Of a stretch of 64,000 nucleotides of DNA, positions 46,770 through 57,530 are shown in pieces. Position 1 is the stretch's first letter; every line of letters begins with the position of its first letter. A model generated the notes under the pieces. The model was not told the DNA's origin. It worked only from the letters and a program-made list of their open reading frames with translations, and searched no databases. The translations under genes and the position numbers were made by a program. Source of the stretch: Pseudopithomyces maydicus (taxonomy: Eukaryota; Ascomycota; Dothideomycetes; Pleosporales; Didymosphaeriaceae); NCBI GenBank assembly GCA_026873275.1, contig JANTUC010000004.1:2852001-2916000 (forward strand), read 5' to 3'.

Positions 46770-47761
46770 TAATGTAACCTTACAAGTATAACATCCATTT
46801 TTCTGCCATAGGCTATACCTCTCGCTCTCCGTGTTTCAATGATACATACAGCAGGATATAAGCGGGATTTCAACTGTTGATTTCACACACCTTCCTTGCG
46901 CACGTTGGTTAAGTGAGATAAGCTCATCTTGCGAAGGCTTGCTCAAAAGTCACGACTGTCTTGTCTTCGTATAGACGACTTACTGGCATCACTTGCATGG
47001 GTTATTACTGGACTAGCAATATAAATGTAAGATCTCATTCGCTACCCAATACTAGTGCTGATGTTGCGACCCGTATTCGGCGACGAAGGCCCGTGTCCCG
47101 TATATTAAATCTGCATGGATTACTACAGGGTATCTGTTGATAACACGAAATACGGCAATCTTTGTGCATACTTTCCCGACAAAGATATTACCCTTCCCTT
47201 TACACAGCGCGGGATCTGCCTGACTTATCTGCTCCTACTGCAAGCCACTGTCACACTGCTAGGTGGAATGAAAAAAAAATCCACGTATTTGGGCTTCTAT
47301 TAACGTCGCAAGGACCTTTACAAGTCATGCCGACACCAGCGAAGATAAAACCAAACCCAATGAATATAAATCATAATAAGCACCAGAAGAACACACCATA
47401 AATGTGAGGAGGGATGTAAAATGATCCACGTACACATACAATGGCATGATGACAGGTCTCTACCGATGATATCACATTGTAGCAGCACCAAATACGAAAT
47501 ATTTTAGGAGCTGTACGATTTCGTACTGGCGTCTCGGACTCCGAAAGACCATTCTACTGGATTTAATTTTTCTTGGCCCAGATATGGGGTTGGTGTGGGG
47601 GCGGAGGCACATGAGAGAAGAGGGACAGTCCCGGTTCCTGGGTATATGATCAGCATGCGATGTCTCTGTTGCCACGAGAATTAACTGTTACACTCAGATA
47701 ATTCTGTGAACGTTGCACAGCATATATTTCTATCCATCGAATCTGTAAACGCACGCTCAAG
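46770..47761. other. Intergenic region, nothing firm
   Basis: About 1 kb. A minus-strand stretch near 47320-47400 reads as a short hydrophobic peptide, but no start, splice partner or family supports a gene. Confidence 0.4.
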
Positions 47762-48933
47762 ATGCGGATGCTCTCAGTGGTGGAGCTGGAGGTGCGTGCT
47801 TATCCACGATACAAGCAACTTTCTATTCGAAATTAAAGTCATTCAGGCTATGATGTGGACCAGCGTGGCTATTGCTGTCGCTATAACTGCTGGTCGCCTC
47901 GCTATTCGCTTTCGCAAGCTCCGTCGACTGGGAACGGACGATTGCCTTGCGGCGCTCGCGATGGTCTTCATGCTCGCATTCGCAATCACCTGGCAAGAGT
48001 TCACGCCATCGGATTATGAAATGCAGCTGTTTAAAATGAAGAAAATAAAGTCCACCAATGCGATGCAACGGCCGGCTAGATCGATGAAGCTTAATCTGGC
48101 CAATGGTATCATGTTCTGGTGCACCATGTACACAGTTAAAGCAAGCTTCTTGGCACTTTACTGGTCAATATTTCGAGTTAGCAAAGGGTTCAGGAAAGCT
48201 TGGTGGTGTGCTACCATCTATATGACGTTGAGCTTCATCGCTATTATCTTGGTTCGATTATTCCCCTGCGGACGAGTGCAAGATGTTGTGAACGCTGGTA
48301 GGTAAAAGACCGCCTTGTTCTTGGAACTATTGCTGACTTGAAGAAAGCGGCTTGTAAAGTGAAAGGTCCCTCGATGCTCATACCCATGCAAGTTACATGG
48401 GTTGTTCTTGACTGTGTGGGTGATATTATCCGTAAGTTGCTTATCTTGACAGCGTTTGCTTTGAGAGATTACATCTCTGATATTGCTTACAGTTGTTATT
48501 ATACCACTTGCGATGCTAAACCGTATGATGCTCGGACGTGTGCAAAAGCTGCAAATCGGTGCCCTGTTTGGGCTGGTCGCCATCAATATGTAAGCTCTTC
48601 GTATACGAGTTGATTGATACGATGTGTGACTTACATTCTGATTCTAGACTTCTCGATGTCCTACGTTGTACATACACCATCATACGGGACTTGAATAAGA
48701 TGGTGGATCAAAACGTGGTATGGTCTACTTTACAAGTTACGACTGCGGTTGTGTTGTGTTCACTCCCCTGCTACGGGGCTCTATTCAAAAGTTCCCCAGC
48801 AAAGAACAAGCCGGTACTCAAAACATACTCTGGTGGCTCGGATGGCGACGAAATTTGGGGAAGTGGTATAATACAGAAAACTAGGTTTGATATGTACAGC
48901 GAGAGAAAAGATAGCGCTACGAACTCTCGATGA
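47762..48933 (+). CDS. Fungal rhodopsin-domain (PTH11-like) 7TM integral membrane protein
   Basis: Five exons (47762-47791, 47847-48297, 48348-48431, 48493-48589, 48648-48933) give 315 residues. The LGTDDCLAALAMVF block after a basic loop (RFRKLRRL) is the LGxDD signature of the fungal rhodopsin-domain/SAT4-like family, and MFWCTMYTVKASFLALYW is its usual third helix with the short YWSIFR exit. Later helices include WWCATIYMTLSFIAIILVRL, and VIIPLAMLNRMMLGRVQKLQ restored by splicing. The protein is likely in the plasma membrane as a sensor-like protein, with unknown ligand. The first exon (MRMLSVVELE) is the least certain part: an acceptor TTCAG directly before ATGATGTGG suggests it, but translation might start at 47850. 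Relative to typical members the tail is short. Confidence 0.78.
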
Positions 48934-49595
48934 GATTAGTGATCGGTCCCCGATAGTTTAAAATTACTTTTTTGTAGTTATTTGAGAATCCGTTTGTGTG
49001 AAAAGTAGTTACCTCTTTTTCTAATCACAAAACAAAACATTTGACAAGTAAAGTGGCCACTTCTCGATCTAATGAAAGAGGGACGCTCGCTGAGGGATTA
49101 CTATGGATACTATATTTCGCGCGCATGAATTGAATATTTTTGTTGAGCATGATTGGCTTTTACATTTCGACGTTGCAGTCAATCTACCGGAACAGATCCC
49201 TTTTAGTATGATTTACCCGTTGATATTTGTTCATGGCTGAACCTGGGGCAGCCACTGGACCGAGGACGACAGACGACTCAAGTCTTGGTGCTTTCCACCA
49301 ATTGAAAGAACGTACATTATCCTTGTTAGACTGATAAGGCTCATATAACACGAGCGTGAGCCAGATGTACATGAGCTGCAACCTAATGTACAAGCGGAGC
49401 AAGATTCCTTTTATGATACCCCCGACCACTACCTACCTCTTATGATGTTGAACCCAACGACATACTGTATCCACTAATGACCCCATAGAACTATAAATCG
49501 GCTTTATCAAGAGAATTCAGCTGCGACCCAGTATCTCTTTATACCAGTCAGAAACCTCAGTTCCAACCTTTCCATCGACACACAGCACTGTCAAA
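48934..49595. other. Intergenic region with TATA box
   Basis: About 660 bp. TATAAA at 49492-49497 lies about 100 bp upstream of the small secreted-protein gene. No other feature is seen. Confidence 0.5.
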
Positions 49596-49835
49596 ATGCG
49601 TTTTATGATCATAGCTGTTATCAGCTTCTTCAGCTTCGCTTTAGCTGCACCTATTCCAGTCGAATCCGATAGTATGTCGCTGCTGTAAAATTCAGAACAG
49701 AGCTAACATTGAGCCCTAGCGGAGGCTCTTCCTGTTGGATGTGAAAAAGAAGAACTGAGCGCTACCACAATCTGCTTCATCAAATACAATGACGACCTAA
49801 TTGATGAGACGCCCGAGCCAGTGGTTGAGGAATGA
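49596..49835 (+). CDS. 63-residue secreted protein
   Basis: Two short exons, 49596-49671 and 49720-49835, are joined by a 48-nt intron with donor GTATGT, a perfect GCTAAC branch and acceptor CCTAG. The product starts MRFMIIAVISFFSFALAAP, a textbook signal peptide. It continues with a short Pro/Glu-containing mature part that has two cysteines (VGCEKEE and TICFIKY) and ends in an acidic tail (TPEPVVEE). A TATAAA box lies about 100 bp upstream. No Kex2 dibasic sites or repeated cores are present, so it does not look like a classical dikaritin precursor. It may be a small effector-like or signalling protein. It is too short to be seen as a single open frame. Confidence 0.72.
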
Positions 49836-51761
49836 TGGGCCGGAACAAGGAAAAGGAAATACATTTGGGGGCTCAATGGCCTATAGTGCTGTAGGTTGGT
49901 CCGCCAAAGACTCAACTCGCAACATCAAACGCAACAGTTATTGGGACGATTGTTGAAAATGAAGTAGCTATTCATCGCGTTTCCAAGCATTTACGCTCTT
50001 TTAAAATCAAGCGGGACTGATGTGATAGGTTCTTGAGTCGGTTTTCTCTGTAATAGAGAACATGAATTCTGGAACTACACATGCTGAGTGAGATGATGAC
50101 TGGGCTGGCCGGTGTGGAATTCCTGAAATAAAATACTATCCTCTTTTCCCCTTTCACTTGCATCTATCAAGCTCATTGCCGAATCCATATCCAATCCTTA
50201 TCAACAAGTTAACAATCCTCGCATCGAAAGTCGGCATGACCTGTACAGGTCCTTACCACGTTAATTGGACACCACCACGCATCAATGGAACTTGTCCCAG
50301 ATCCAAATTAAGATATTTTTCTCATACCATATCGCAACAAGGTCCACAATTTACCATCTATCCACGTTGTCAAAGGCCCTCACAGAGATAGAGTTTACGG
50401 CGGTGGTTGCAGATGAAGCCGAAATATTCAGAATACAACGAAATCTCTGCGGATCAGTCTGCACATCAGTTTCCTCGCTTTCGCAGATCGGATTGAAACC
50501 CGAGTATTTGCTAGGTGGCACTGTTCGGCAACAGAAGCGTAGCGCTAAGGTGTTCCTGGATCCTTCTCGGCGTCGGCTAAATAGAATGACGAATCACGGC
50601 CGAAACTGATCACATGAGTGCGGACGAGCTCGTATTCTGTGATACGACGTATGTAGCAAGACCGCCGGACACAGTAGAGATATACAGAACCTGGTAAGAA
50701 GGCAGTCTTTGATCGAAGACAAGTATTGGTTGCCTTGTTTTACCATACCGTATTTGTGAGTATGTTGCGATAGGGTAATCGCCTACTTCAACAGGTCGTG
50801 AATCCCGGCTCTGAAGTTACGCCATCTTGGCTCCTACCCATTTACCTAAGAGTAGAATACATCACCTTTTATAGTCAGAGTTAAACATGCTCTCAATATA
50901 CAGCCAACAGAGCATGAACTATCCATATATGCCCGAGCACATTCTTAGCAAAGTCTTGGTGTACTGTTTGGACCAGACACATCTAGCGTGCGGTACGCTC
51001 ATGCCACCGAATCTGGATGCAAGTCAGGACTGGGAAAGGAGGGCCATGATACGATGCGCTTTCGCTCAGTGATGTTAGTCATTGCAGGGCAAGCGGGCGC
51101 ACCAAGAAATTTGCCACCTGTAGTTGTTATTTCTATTTGTAGGAAGACTCTTAAACTGACTGAGAGTCGGTCAGCTCTTAGCCGAGGTGGTCTCTGCGAC
51201 ATTTGAAGCCACGGATACATTATCCAATATCGTACTCCTAGGATTCATTATGCTGGGTTGTTGAAAATTGGTAGATTATACAAGAAACCATGGCATCGAA
51301 CATCTCTGTCGCTTGCATTCAATCCATTTTTGTACCCTTCTACAACTATCATTGGAACGCATTGTGGTATTGGGAGTAAGAGGCTTATATGTTCAGATTT
51401 TGAAGCTATATCAAGAATTCGATAAAGCTACAGTTGGGATAGACTTCATCAGTGGAATACGTCTATAATATAGAGAAAAACATGTCTCTAATACAGGTTT
51501 CCGAAGAAGATTACAAAATATATGTCTAGAACTATCTGGCAGTGGGAAATTCAGAGCCATATGTGAAAGAAAGGAATCAACTGAACATTGTCTCCCAAAT
51601 AGAAACCCAAATTACCTGCATGTTCGCATGACCAACCATAATGAAAAGAGTGCTCATGGAAGAGATAGATCGCAGTGATGTCAAATAAATCTAAGCTCTC
51701 CGACTGCTCATATATTCCATAATCGCATTTATGGACACTGCTATCACCGTTCGTCCGAGAT
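49836..51761. other. Long intergenic region, possibly holding gene remnants
   Basis: About 1.9 kb. A plus frame at 50265-50609 has a partly protein-like stretch (EIEFTAVVADEAEIFRIQ) but no start, intron or family, and may be a remnant. The frames at 50887-51072 and 51268-51468 are unconvincing. Confidence 0.4.
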
Positions 51762-53745
51762 CTATGCATTATGGGCCTTGATCATGTCGGATGCCTTCTC
51801 AGCAATAGCGTACAGCGTCGAAGCCAGGTGACCACAGACTTGGAACGGAATGACGGAGGCGTCGACCACACGGACGTTGCTGGTACCGTAAACGGTAAGG
51901 TTGGAGTCAACCACACCACCGAGTTCCTGCGGAAGCATGGCAGCTGTTGAGATGTAATGGAAGTTGGAGCGATCTGTAAAGTTTCCCGTTCGTCAGCTTT
52001 AGAGTTCTTTTGATTTAGTGAGGGATGTCTGAGCTTACACGTTGACTTAAGCCACTTCGCCCAATCGTCATCTGAGGCATTCTCTGGCACGGCACTCAGT
52101 CCCGGAGTAGTCTCGTCTGAGACTGAAGAGGAGAATGGCGCTGTGTTGGCAAATCTCCTAGCCATCTTTGCTGTCGCTATCTGTTGACGGATGTCGTACT
52201 CAAGCATGAAGTAGTTGGGGTTGATAGAAGCCTGCGCAGAAGCGTTGTCTGAGTTGATATGGATACTGCCACGAGAGAAGGGAAGAAGACCCCAATACTC
52301 GACATTGACGGGCCCCGTAGATGAGGGTGTGACAATAATCTCGGAAATCGGAAGCTTGTTCTTGAAAATGAGATCGTACTGTGCCTGGAAGAATCTCTCG
52401 GTCACGGAGCGGTCAATGACACCACTGACATTAGCTGTCAGCTCGGCGTACTGCTTGATCGAAGCTGCGACAGTTTTGTTCAAGGCCTCAAGGTCGTCTC
52501 CAAACACGTCGTCTACGCTGAAATAACCCGCATAACCACCGGCACCCGTTGCGTTCGTACTGTTGTTACTAGCGTAAAACATATCGGTGGTGGTTTGGTC
52601 CTGCAGGTTCTCGCCGACAAATGGTAGATCAACAACGACCTCGATACCGTGCTCTTTAAGAATACTGCAACTCTGGTTAGTCTTTAGCAAAAGCTTCTAT
52701 CAGAGTACTCACGTAGGGTTGCCAACACCAGACTGCTCAAGGATCAAGGGCGATCTGAGACTTCCGGCTGACAAGATGACCTCACGGTTGGCCAAGATTG
52801 TACTGCGTGTGCCATTGCAGTTTACAAAAGTAATACCGCTCGCAGATCGCTGCGTGTTGTTGTTCTTTGACGCTGGGTGCCAAAGCATTCTCTCAACAAA
52901 CGAATTGAGGTAAAGGTCAAGGTTGGGCCTTTTCGAGATGGGCCAGTAGTACGCACGTCCTGCATCTTCTCTGACATTGTTCGCCCTGTCGATGGTTTTA
53001 GGAAAGACCGTAAATCCTCGCATGGATCCTTCGTTCGGTTCCTTGTTGAATGGAAGGCCGAGTGCTGCAAATGTCTGGTTGACCGATGATACAACCTCCT
53101 GACTGAGCATGTCTTCTGTCCAACCAACGGACAACGGGCCAGATGTACCATGAGTCTCGGGGTCAAATGATGCTCCGCGCAGGAGCTGAGATGGAGTTGG
53201 CTCCTGGATGTACTCGCTCTTTTTGTAGTATGGCATCAAGCTCTCCCAGTTCCAACCTTCATTTCCCATTTCCTCCCAAAGGTCGATCTGAGCAGCTTCT
53301 GCTCGCAAATAAGTCATGCCTAATACATCAGACAATTTGTTAGAGCCATACACCTTAATCAATTTGTGCCCTTTGACGAACCATTGATGTCACTCGTTCC
53401 TCCGAGAGCCTTGGCTGCTCGTAGGACTTGACGAGCGTTTCCAGCGTAGACCTGGGGAGCACTTTCGTATTGCCAGTCGACCGCGGTACCAAAAGCATTT
53501 CCGTATTTAGATGTGCTGGTGATATTCGTGTTGTCAAGCTCGATGTCTCCAGCTTCAATAACAGCTACGGATACATTGAAGTCTTCAGAAAGGCGGTTGG
53601 CCACCACCAGACCCGAAGTTCCTCCACCAACAATAATGTAGTCGTATCGCGCACTATGTGTTCGGGCGTTGACTACGCTTTCGGCTGTGGCTAATGCTGC
53701 AGATGCCAGTAGTGCGGTAGCGAACGTAGAATGCATGTTTGGCAT
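51762..53745 (-). CDS. Secreted GMC-family FAD oxidoreductase
   Basis: Exons 53745-53382, 53319-52713, 52664-52039 and 51973-51762 encode 602 residues. A signal peptide (start MPNMHSTFATALLASAALA) is followed by the FAD-binding Rossmann motif YIIVGGGTSGLVVANRLSE. ALGGTSDINGMTYLRA is the GMC signature 1 region rebuilt across intron 1, and EVILSAGSLRSPLILEQSGVG matches signature 2. Catalytic-site residues appear as NFHYISTAAMLP (His) and FQVCGHLASTLYAIAEKAS (second His). Such secreted enzymes (aryl-alcohol, glucose or related oxidases) oxidise alcohols and make hydrogen peroxide. Intron 3 (51974-52038) is needed to join WLKST to YRSNF. It lies next to the aromatic-catabolism genes but may or may not belong to them. 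Confidence 0.88.
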
Positions 53746-53895
53746 TGTGAAAACGAAAGAAAACCAGTGAGAAATGACAAAAAGCCGATGTGAACGTGGG
53801 AGTAAGTGAATGAAGGCAGTCACAAGGAGTTAAGTACACCACAGACTTTGACGATAGTGGGTCTCTAGGTCAACGCGTCCATTACCAAGCGGTAT

Positions 53896-54713
53896 CTAAG
53901 CTGTGAAGTATTCGACGAATCGACAAATTTGCTGTCCAGGGTCCATGTCCATGTTAGGCTCGGCCAGATCTGTTTTTAATTTCCCGAAAAGATGGACACT
54001 TGCCATGTCTGTGCGCCATACACCCTGTAAAAACGTTTGCCCGAAAAACAAGCCTTTTGACATATGTAGCCCAATCTCGGCGGGATGACGTCTTCTCTCA
54101 TCCGAACCATAATCACAATGAATCATAATGTTCCAAATGAGGTCATCTACAACTACTTGTGAAAATCTCTTAAGTCTCCGAACCTCATAAGTCCAGAACA
54201 AGGCGATACGCATATTTCTGACCTGCGCAGGGGCAGATATGAGAAGCCTTACCACATGTGGGGAGACCTCTCCATTAATCAAGGCGAGTAATCAGGATCT
54301 AGATTGCCATCATGACCGTCTCGATGAAGCTCGAAGCTCGAAGTTCACGTTCATGCTACGCGAGTAAGCTAATACTCATCGCTCGACTGGGTTCTTTATG
54401 TGATGCTATGCAAAGTCTTGTAAGCGCCTGTTATGATTGCATGTTTTCATAAAGGGGGTTTGTCCCAGATAGTATTGATTTCGAGAAGATTTTCATAAAC
54501 CAAGCCATTAAGATCCAGCGGTGGAGACTCGGCAGGATTGCCGGATCTAAGTAAATCATCCGGCGTTTGTATCACGCTAACTTGAGTTGGCTTAATTCGG
54601 TGAAAACATCCGGTCGCTGGCGGGCAGCCTAGTAGGTGAATACTTTGAATGATGCATTCGAAATTCACAGAAATATGGAACGATTCGACTTTAACATTTG
54701 TTGTGAACTTCAC
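53896..54713 (-). other. Two coding-like minus-strand fragments, unassigned
   Basis: Frames 54713-54447 (contains PPLDLNGLVYENLLEINTIW) and 54282-53896 (contains NMRIALFWTYEVRRL and VVVDDLIWNIMIHC) look like natural protein but are separated by 165 bp with stops and no clear splice pair. They may be parts of one decaying gene or a gene with an intron I could not place. No family is recognised. Confidence 0.35.
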
Positions 54714-54901
54714 GGCGGTTCACGTGGTTACCCAGAAGCTGAGTACTTCCCAGACGCAATCACGTTCTAATATAAGACAAATTTTGAACTTTTGCGAAGC
54801 CCTTGTAAGTTTGTGTATCCTTATAGTTACCAGCATGGTGATCGACCCTTTGAATAACGGCGTAGTTTTCTGATAAATTGTAGTAGCACCCATTGCTCAA
54901 T

Positions 54902-55981
54902 ATGGAGTCTTTCATCTACACCACAAGCCCAAGCCATGTCATCTTTGGTCCTGCAGGCGAATCTTCCTCCCAGCTGTTAGATCTGCTGAAGCGTCGGGAA
55001 CTTCGCGCAGCTTTCATTTTATCGACGCCAGGACAATCAAAAAAAGCGAATACACTTGAGCGGGCATTGGCTCCAAATACTGTCGGGGTCTTCTCAAGAG
55101 CAACAATGCATACACCTATAGGAATAACCCAGGAAGCTGTCCAAGCAGCGAAAGATCTAAAGGCAGATAGTATCGTATCAATTGGAGGTGGAAGTACCAT
55201 TGGTCTCGGCAAAGCAATAAGTATCCGCACCGGCCTTCCACATATCTGCATTCCTACAACATACGCGGGAAGTGAAATGACACCTATTCTTGGTGAGACG
55301 GTGGACGGTACCAAGACTACTCGAAGAGATATTGCAATCATTCCCGACACTGTCATTTACGACGTGTCTCTCACCATGAGTTTGCCTCCGAGCACCAGCA
55401 TCACTAGCGGCATGAACGCCATTGCGCATGCTGTAGAGGCTTTGTATGCACCGGATACGAACCCTGTAATTCGTCTCATGGCTAAAGAAGGGATGGGTGC
55501 TCTGTCCCAAGCTCTGCCTATCATCGCCGTGTCTCCACAAGACTCAGAGGCTCGTACAAAAGCACTTTATGGTGCCTGGCTGTGTGGAGTGTGCCTCGGC
55601 AGCACGGCAATGTCCCTCCATCACAAGCTATGCCATACCCTTGGCGGAAGTTTCAATCTACCTCACGCGGAAACACACACTATTTTGCTTCCGCACACGT
55701 TTGCATACAATAGCCCAGCAGTACCAGGAGCGGGACGTGACCTGGCAGATGCGTTGGGCGATGCAGAAGGTGATCCCGTTAGAGCGCTAGACAACCTGAT
55801 AGATAGACTTGGTGTGAGCCGGGCGCTCAGCAATTATGGATTGCGAGAGGAAGATTTGGGAAGAGCTGCGTCGATCGCGGTGCGAAGTTCCTATGGTAAT
55901 CCCCGAAAGCTCGAAGAAGGCCAGATTCAAGAGCTGATAAGGCGGGCCTGGGCTGGGGAGCAGGCGAGGGCAGATTTATGA
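54902..55981 (+). CDS. Maleylacetate reductase (iron-type alcohol dehydrogenase family)
   Basis: Single exon, 359 residues, start MESFIYTTSPSHVIFGPA. The iron-ADH/MAR fold is visible: SIVSIGGGSTIGLGKAI binds the NAD(P)H pyrophosphate, IPTTYAGSEMTP follows, and NAIAHAVEALYA and SLHHKLCHTLGG provide the conserved histidines. The GSEMTPILG and LHHKLCHTLGG forms are typical of maleylacetate reductases rather than of ethanol dehydrogenases. The enzyme reduces maleylacetate to 3-oxoadipate with NAD(P)H in the cytosol, the step after hydroxyquinol ring cleavage. The dioxygenase that makes its substrate is the next gene, 477 bp downstream on the same strand. Confidence 0.9.
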   Translation: MESFIYTTSPSHVIFGPAGESSSQLLDLLKRRELRAAFILSTPGQSKKANTLERALAPNTVGVFSRATMHTPIGITQEAVQAAKDLKADSIVSIGGGSTIGLGKAISIRTGLPHICIPTTYAGSEMTPILGETVDGTKTTRRDIAIIPDTVIYDVSLTMSLPPSTSITSGMNAIAHAVEALYAPDTNPVIRLMAKEGMGALSQALPIIAVSPQDSEARTKALYGAWLCGVCLGSTAMSLHHKLCHTLGGSFNLPHAETHTILLPHTFAYNSPAVPGAGRDLADALGDAEGDPVRALDNLIDRLGVSRALSNYGLREEDLGRAASIAVRSSYGNPRKLEEGQIQELIRRAWAGEQARADL

Positions 55982-56458
55982 GACTAGGTATCCATGTAGA
56001 GTAATTCAGCCTGCACAGGCTATGATGCTGCAACGCTTAGAATTCCTGTCCTACTCGACATCATGTGATTTTTTGATCGGATTGTGGAGCGTCGCTCACA
56101 TGACACAGACTGAGTGGATACATCCCGTGGCGGGATTTTCAGGCGGATGTTTCCAATGGTCCGGCGCTTTTGCATGACCCTGGTCGGATCTGGACCGCCT
56201 AGTTCCGGGCAAAAGCTCCGAGAATAGTGGAGCTCAATCGCGTGCGAGCATCAACGAACCGCGATTGGGTCATTGCAGGGACATGCCGGATTAAGGGGAT
56301 TACATATGAACACTGCGCGAGAGAGCCCTTCTGGGTTAATTAGACTTCAAATCTCACGGATATCATCAGTAGTTGTCAACAGCTCTCGCTGTATAGGATC
56401 ATATACGCACATACCAGCTTTAGTGACCCTAAGAAAAAAGGGAGATTGCCTTTCCATT
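55982..56458. other. Promoter region of the dioxygenase gene
   Basis: About 480 bp. It contains CGG at 56185-56187 and CCG at 56195-56197, an inverted CGG-N7-CCG pair of the kind bound by Zn2Cys6 dimers, plus further CCGG-containing triplets at 56157-56210. Confidence 0.45.
56185..56197. promoter_or_regulatory. Candidate Zn2Cys6 site, CGG-N7-CCG
   Basis: Inverted CGG triplets seven bases apart, about 260 bp upstream of the dioxygenase ATG. The regulator encoded at 57531-60109 would be the natural candidate to bind; this is inference. Confidence 0.3.
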
Positions 56459-57500
56459 ATGTCGGCACCAGTCAGCTTAAAGGATCTCACCATCGAGAAT
56501 ATCACCGAGAACGTGCACGCTATCAATTCTCAGTGCTCCAATCCCCGCCTGAAATACATCCTCGAGCGAACTGTTACACATCTGCACGAACTTGCGAGGG
56601 AGGTCAGGCTCACCACAGACGAGTGGATGATAGCTCTCCAATTCCTGACAAAAGTTGGACAAATATCTTCAGATACAAGACAGGTGCGTATGGTTCAACC
56701 CTAGTTTTTGGTCTAAATATGGCTGATCAGCCCAGGAATTCATTTTGTTATCAGACGTGTTGGGTCTTTCTCTCCTGGTAGACTCAATTGACCACCCTAA
56801 ACCTCCGGGAAGCACTGAAGGCACCGTACTTGGTCCTTTCCACACTCACGAAGCCGAACATTGCAATGAAGGCAGCCTTATATCACAGGACCCAGACGGA
56901 CAGCCGCTTCTTGTTCTGTGCACCCTGAAAGACGTTCACGGGAAACCGATTTCAGGAGCACAGATTGATGTGTGGGAGACAGATTCAAAAGGCTTCTACG
57001 ATGTTCAACACGCAGATAGGACGGGCCCGGATGGTAGGGCTGTCCTGACGAGTGATGAGAATGGTAACTTCTGGTTCAAAGCTATCGTTCCAGTTCCCTA
57101 TCCCATTCCACACGACGGACCTGTTGGTCAACTTCTGAAGGTGTTGAATCGTCATCCATACCGACCGAGCCACATGCATTTTATGTTCAAGAAGGCGGGA
57201 TACGATCCCCTTATAACGTCAGTTAGACCTCAATTGTACGTTACTCTAAGCTTACAATTTCGCAGTGCTCTTTATCTGAAAGATGATCCATACGAATCGA
57301 CGGACGCAGTGTTTGGCGTCAAAGATACGCTTGTGGTTCAACTCCAAGCAGTCAAAGATGAACAACAAGCGAAGGCCTACGATGTAAAGTTGGGCTCTGC
57401 ATTGATCTCCTATGATTTTGTTTTGGTCACAGACGAAGCCGCAGCAGAATTACGTAGGCAAAAGGGTGAAGAGGCAATGGCTAGACAAACGGCAAATTGA
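56459..57500 (+). CDS. Hydroxyquinol 1,2-dioxygenase (intradiol ring-cleavage)
   Basis: Exons 56459-56683, 56736-57217 and 57266-57500 encode 313 residues. An N-terminal dimerisation helix region (start MSAPVSLKDL, then LTTDEWMIALQFLTKVGQI) precedes the intradiol core: EGTVLGPFH, IDVWETDSKGFYDVQ (Tyr ligand), PVPYPIPHDGPVG (Tyr ligand region) and RPSHMHFMF (His-x-His ligands of Fe(III)). ALYLKDDPYESTDAVFGVK after intron 2 is also typical of hydroxyquinol rather than catechol dioxygenases. The reaction opens hydroxyquinol to maleylacetate. Intron 2 (57218-57265, 48 nt, donor GTCAGT, acceptor TCGCAG) is a multiple of three and stop-free, so retention would insert 16 residues after PLIT. Confidence 0.92.
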
Positions 57501-57530
57501 TCATCAAGATATATCCGTTCCCGATGCAAA

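Noticed and set aside
47100..47420. Possible membrane peptide or rhodopsin remnant on the minus strand
   Set aside because: Only a short hydrophobic stretch, no start codon, no splice partner, no family signature.
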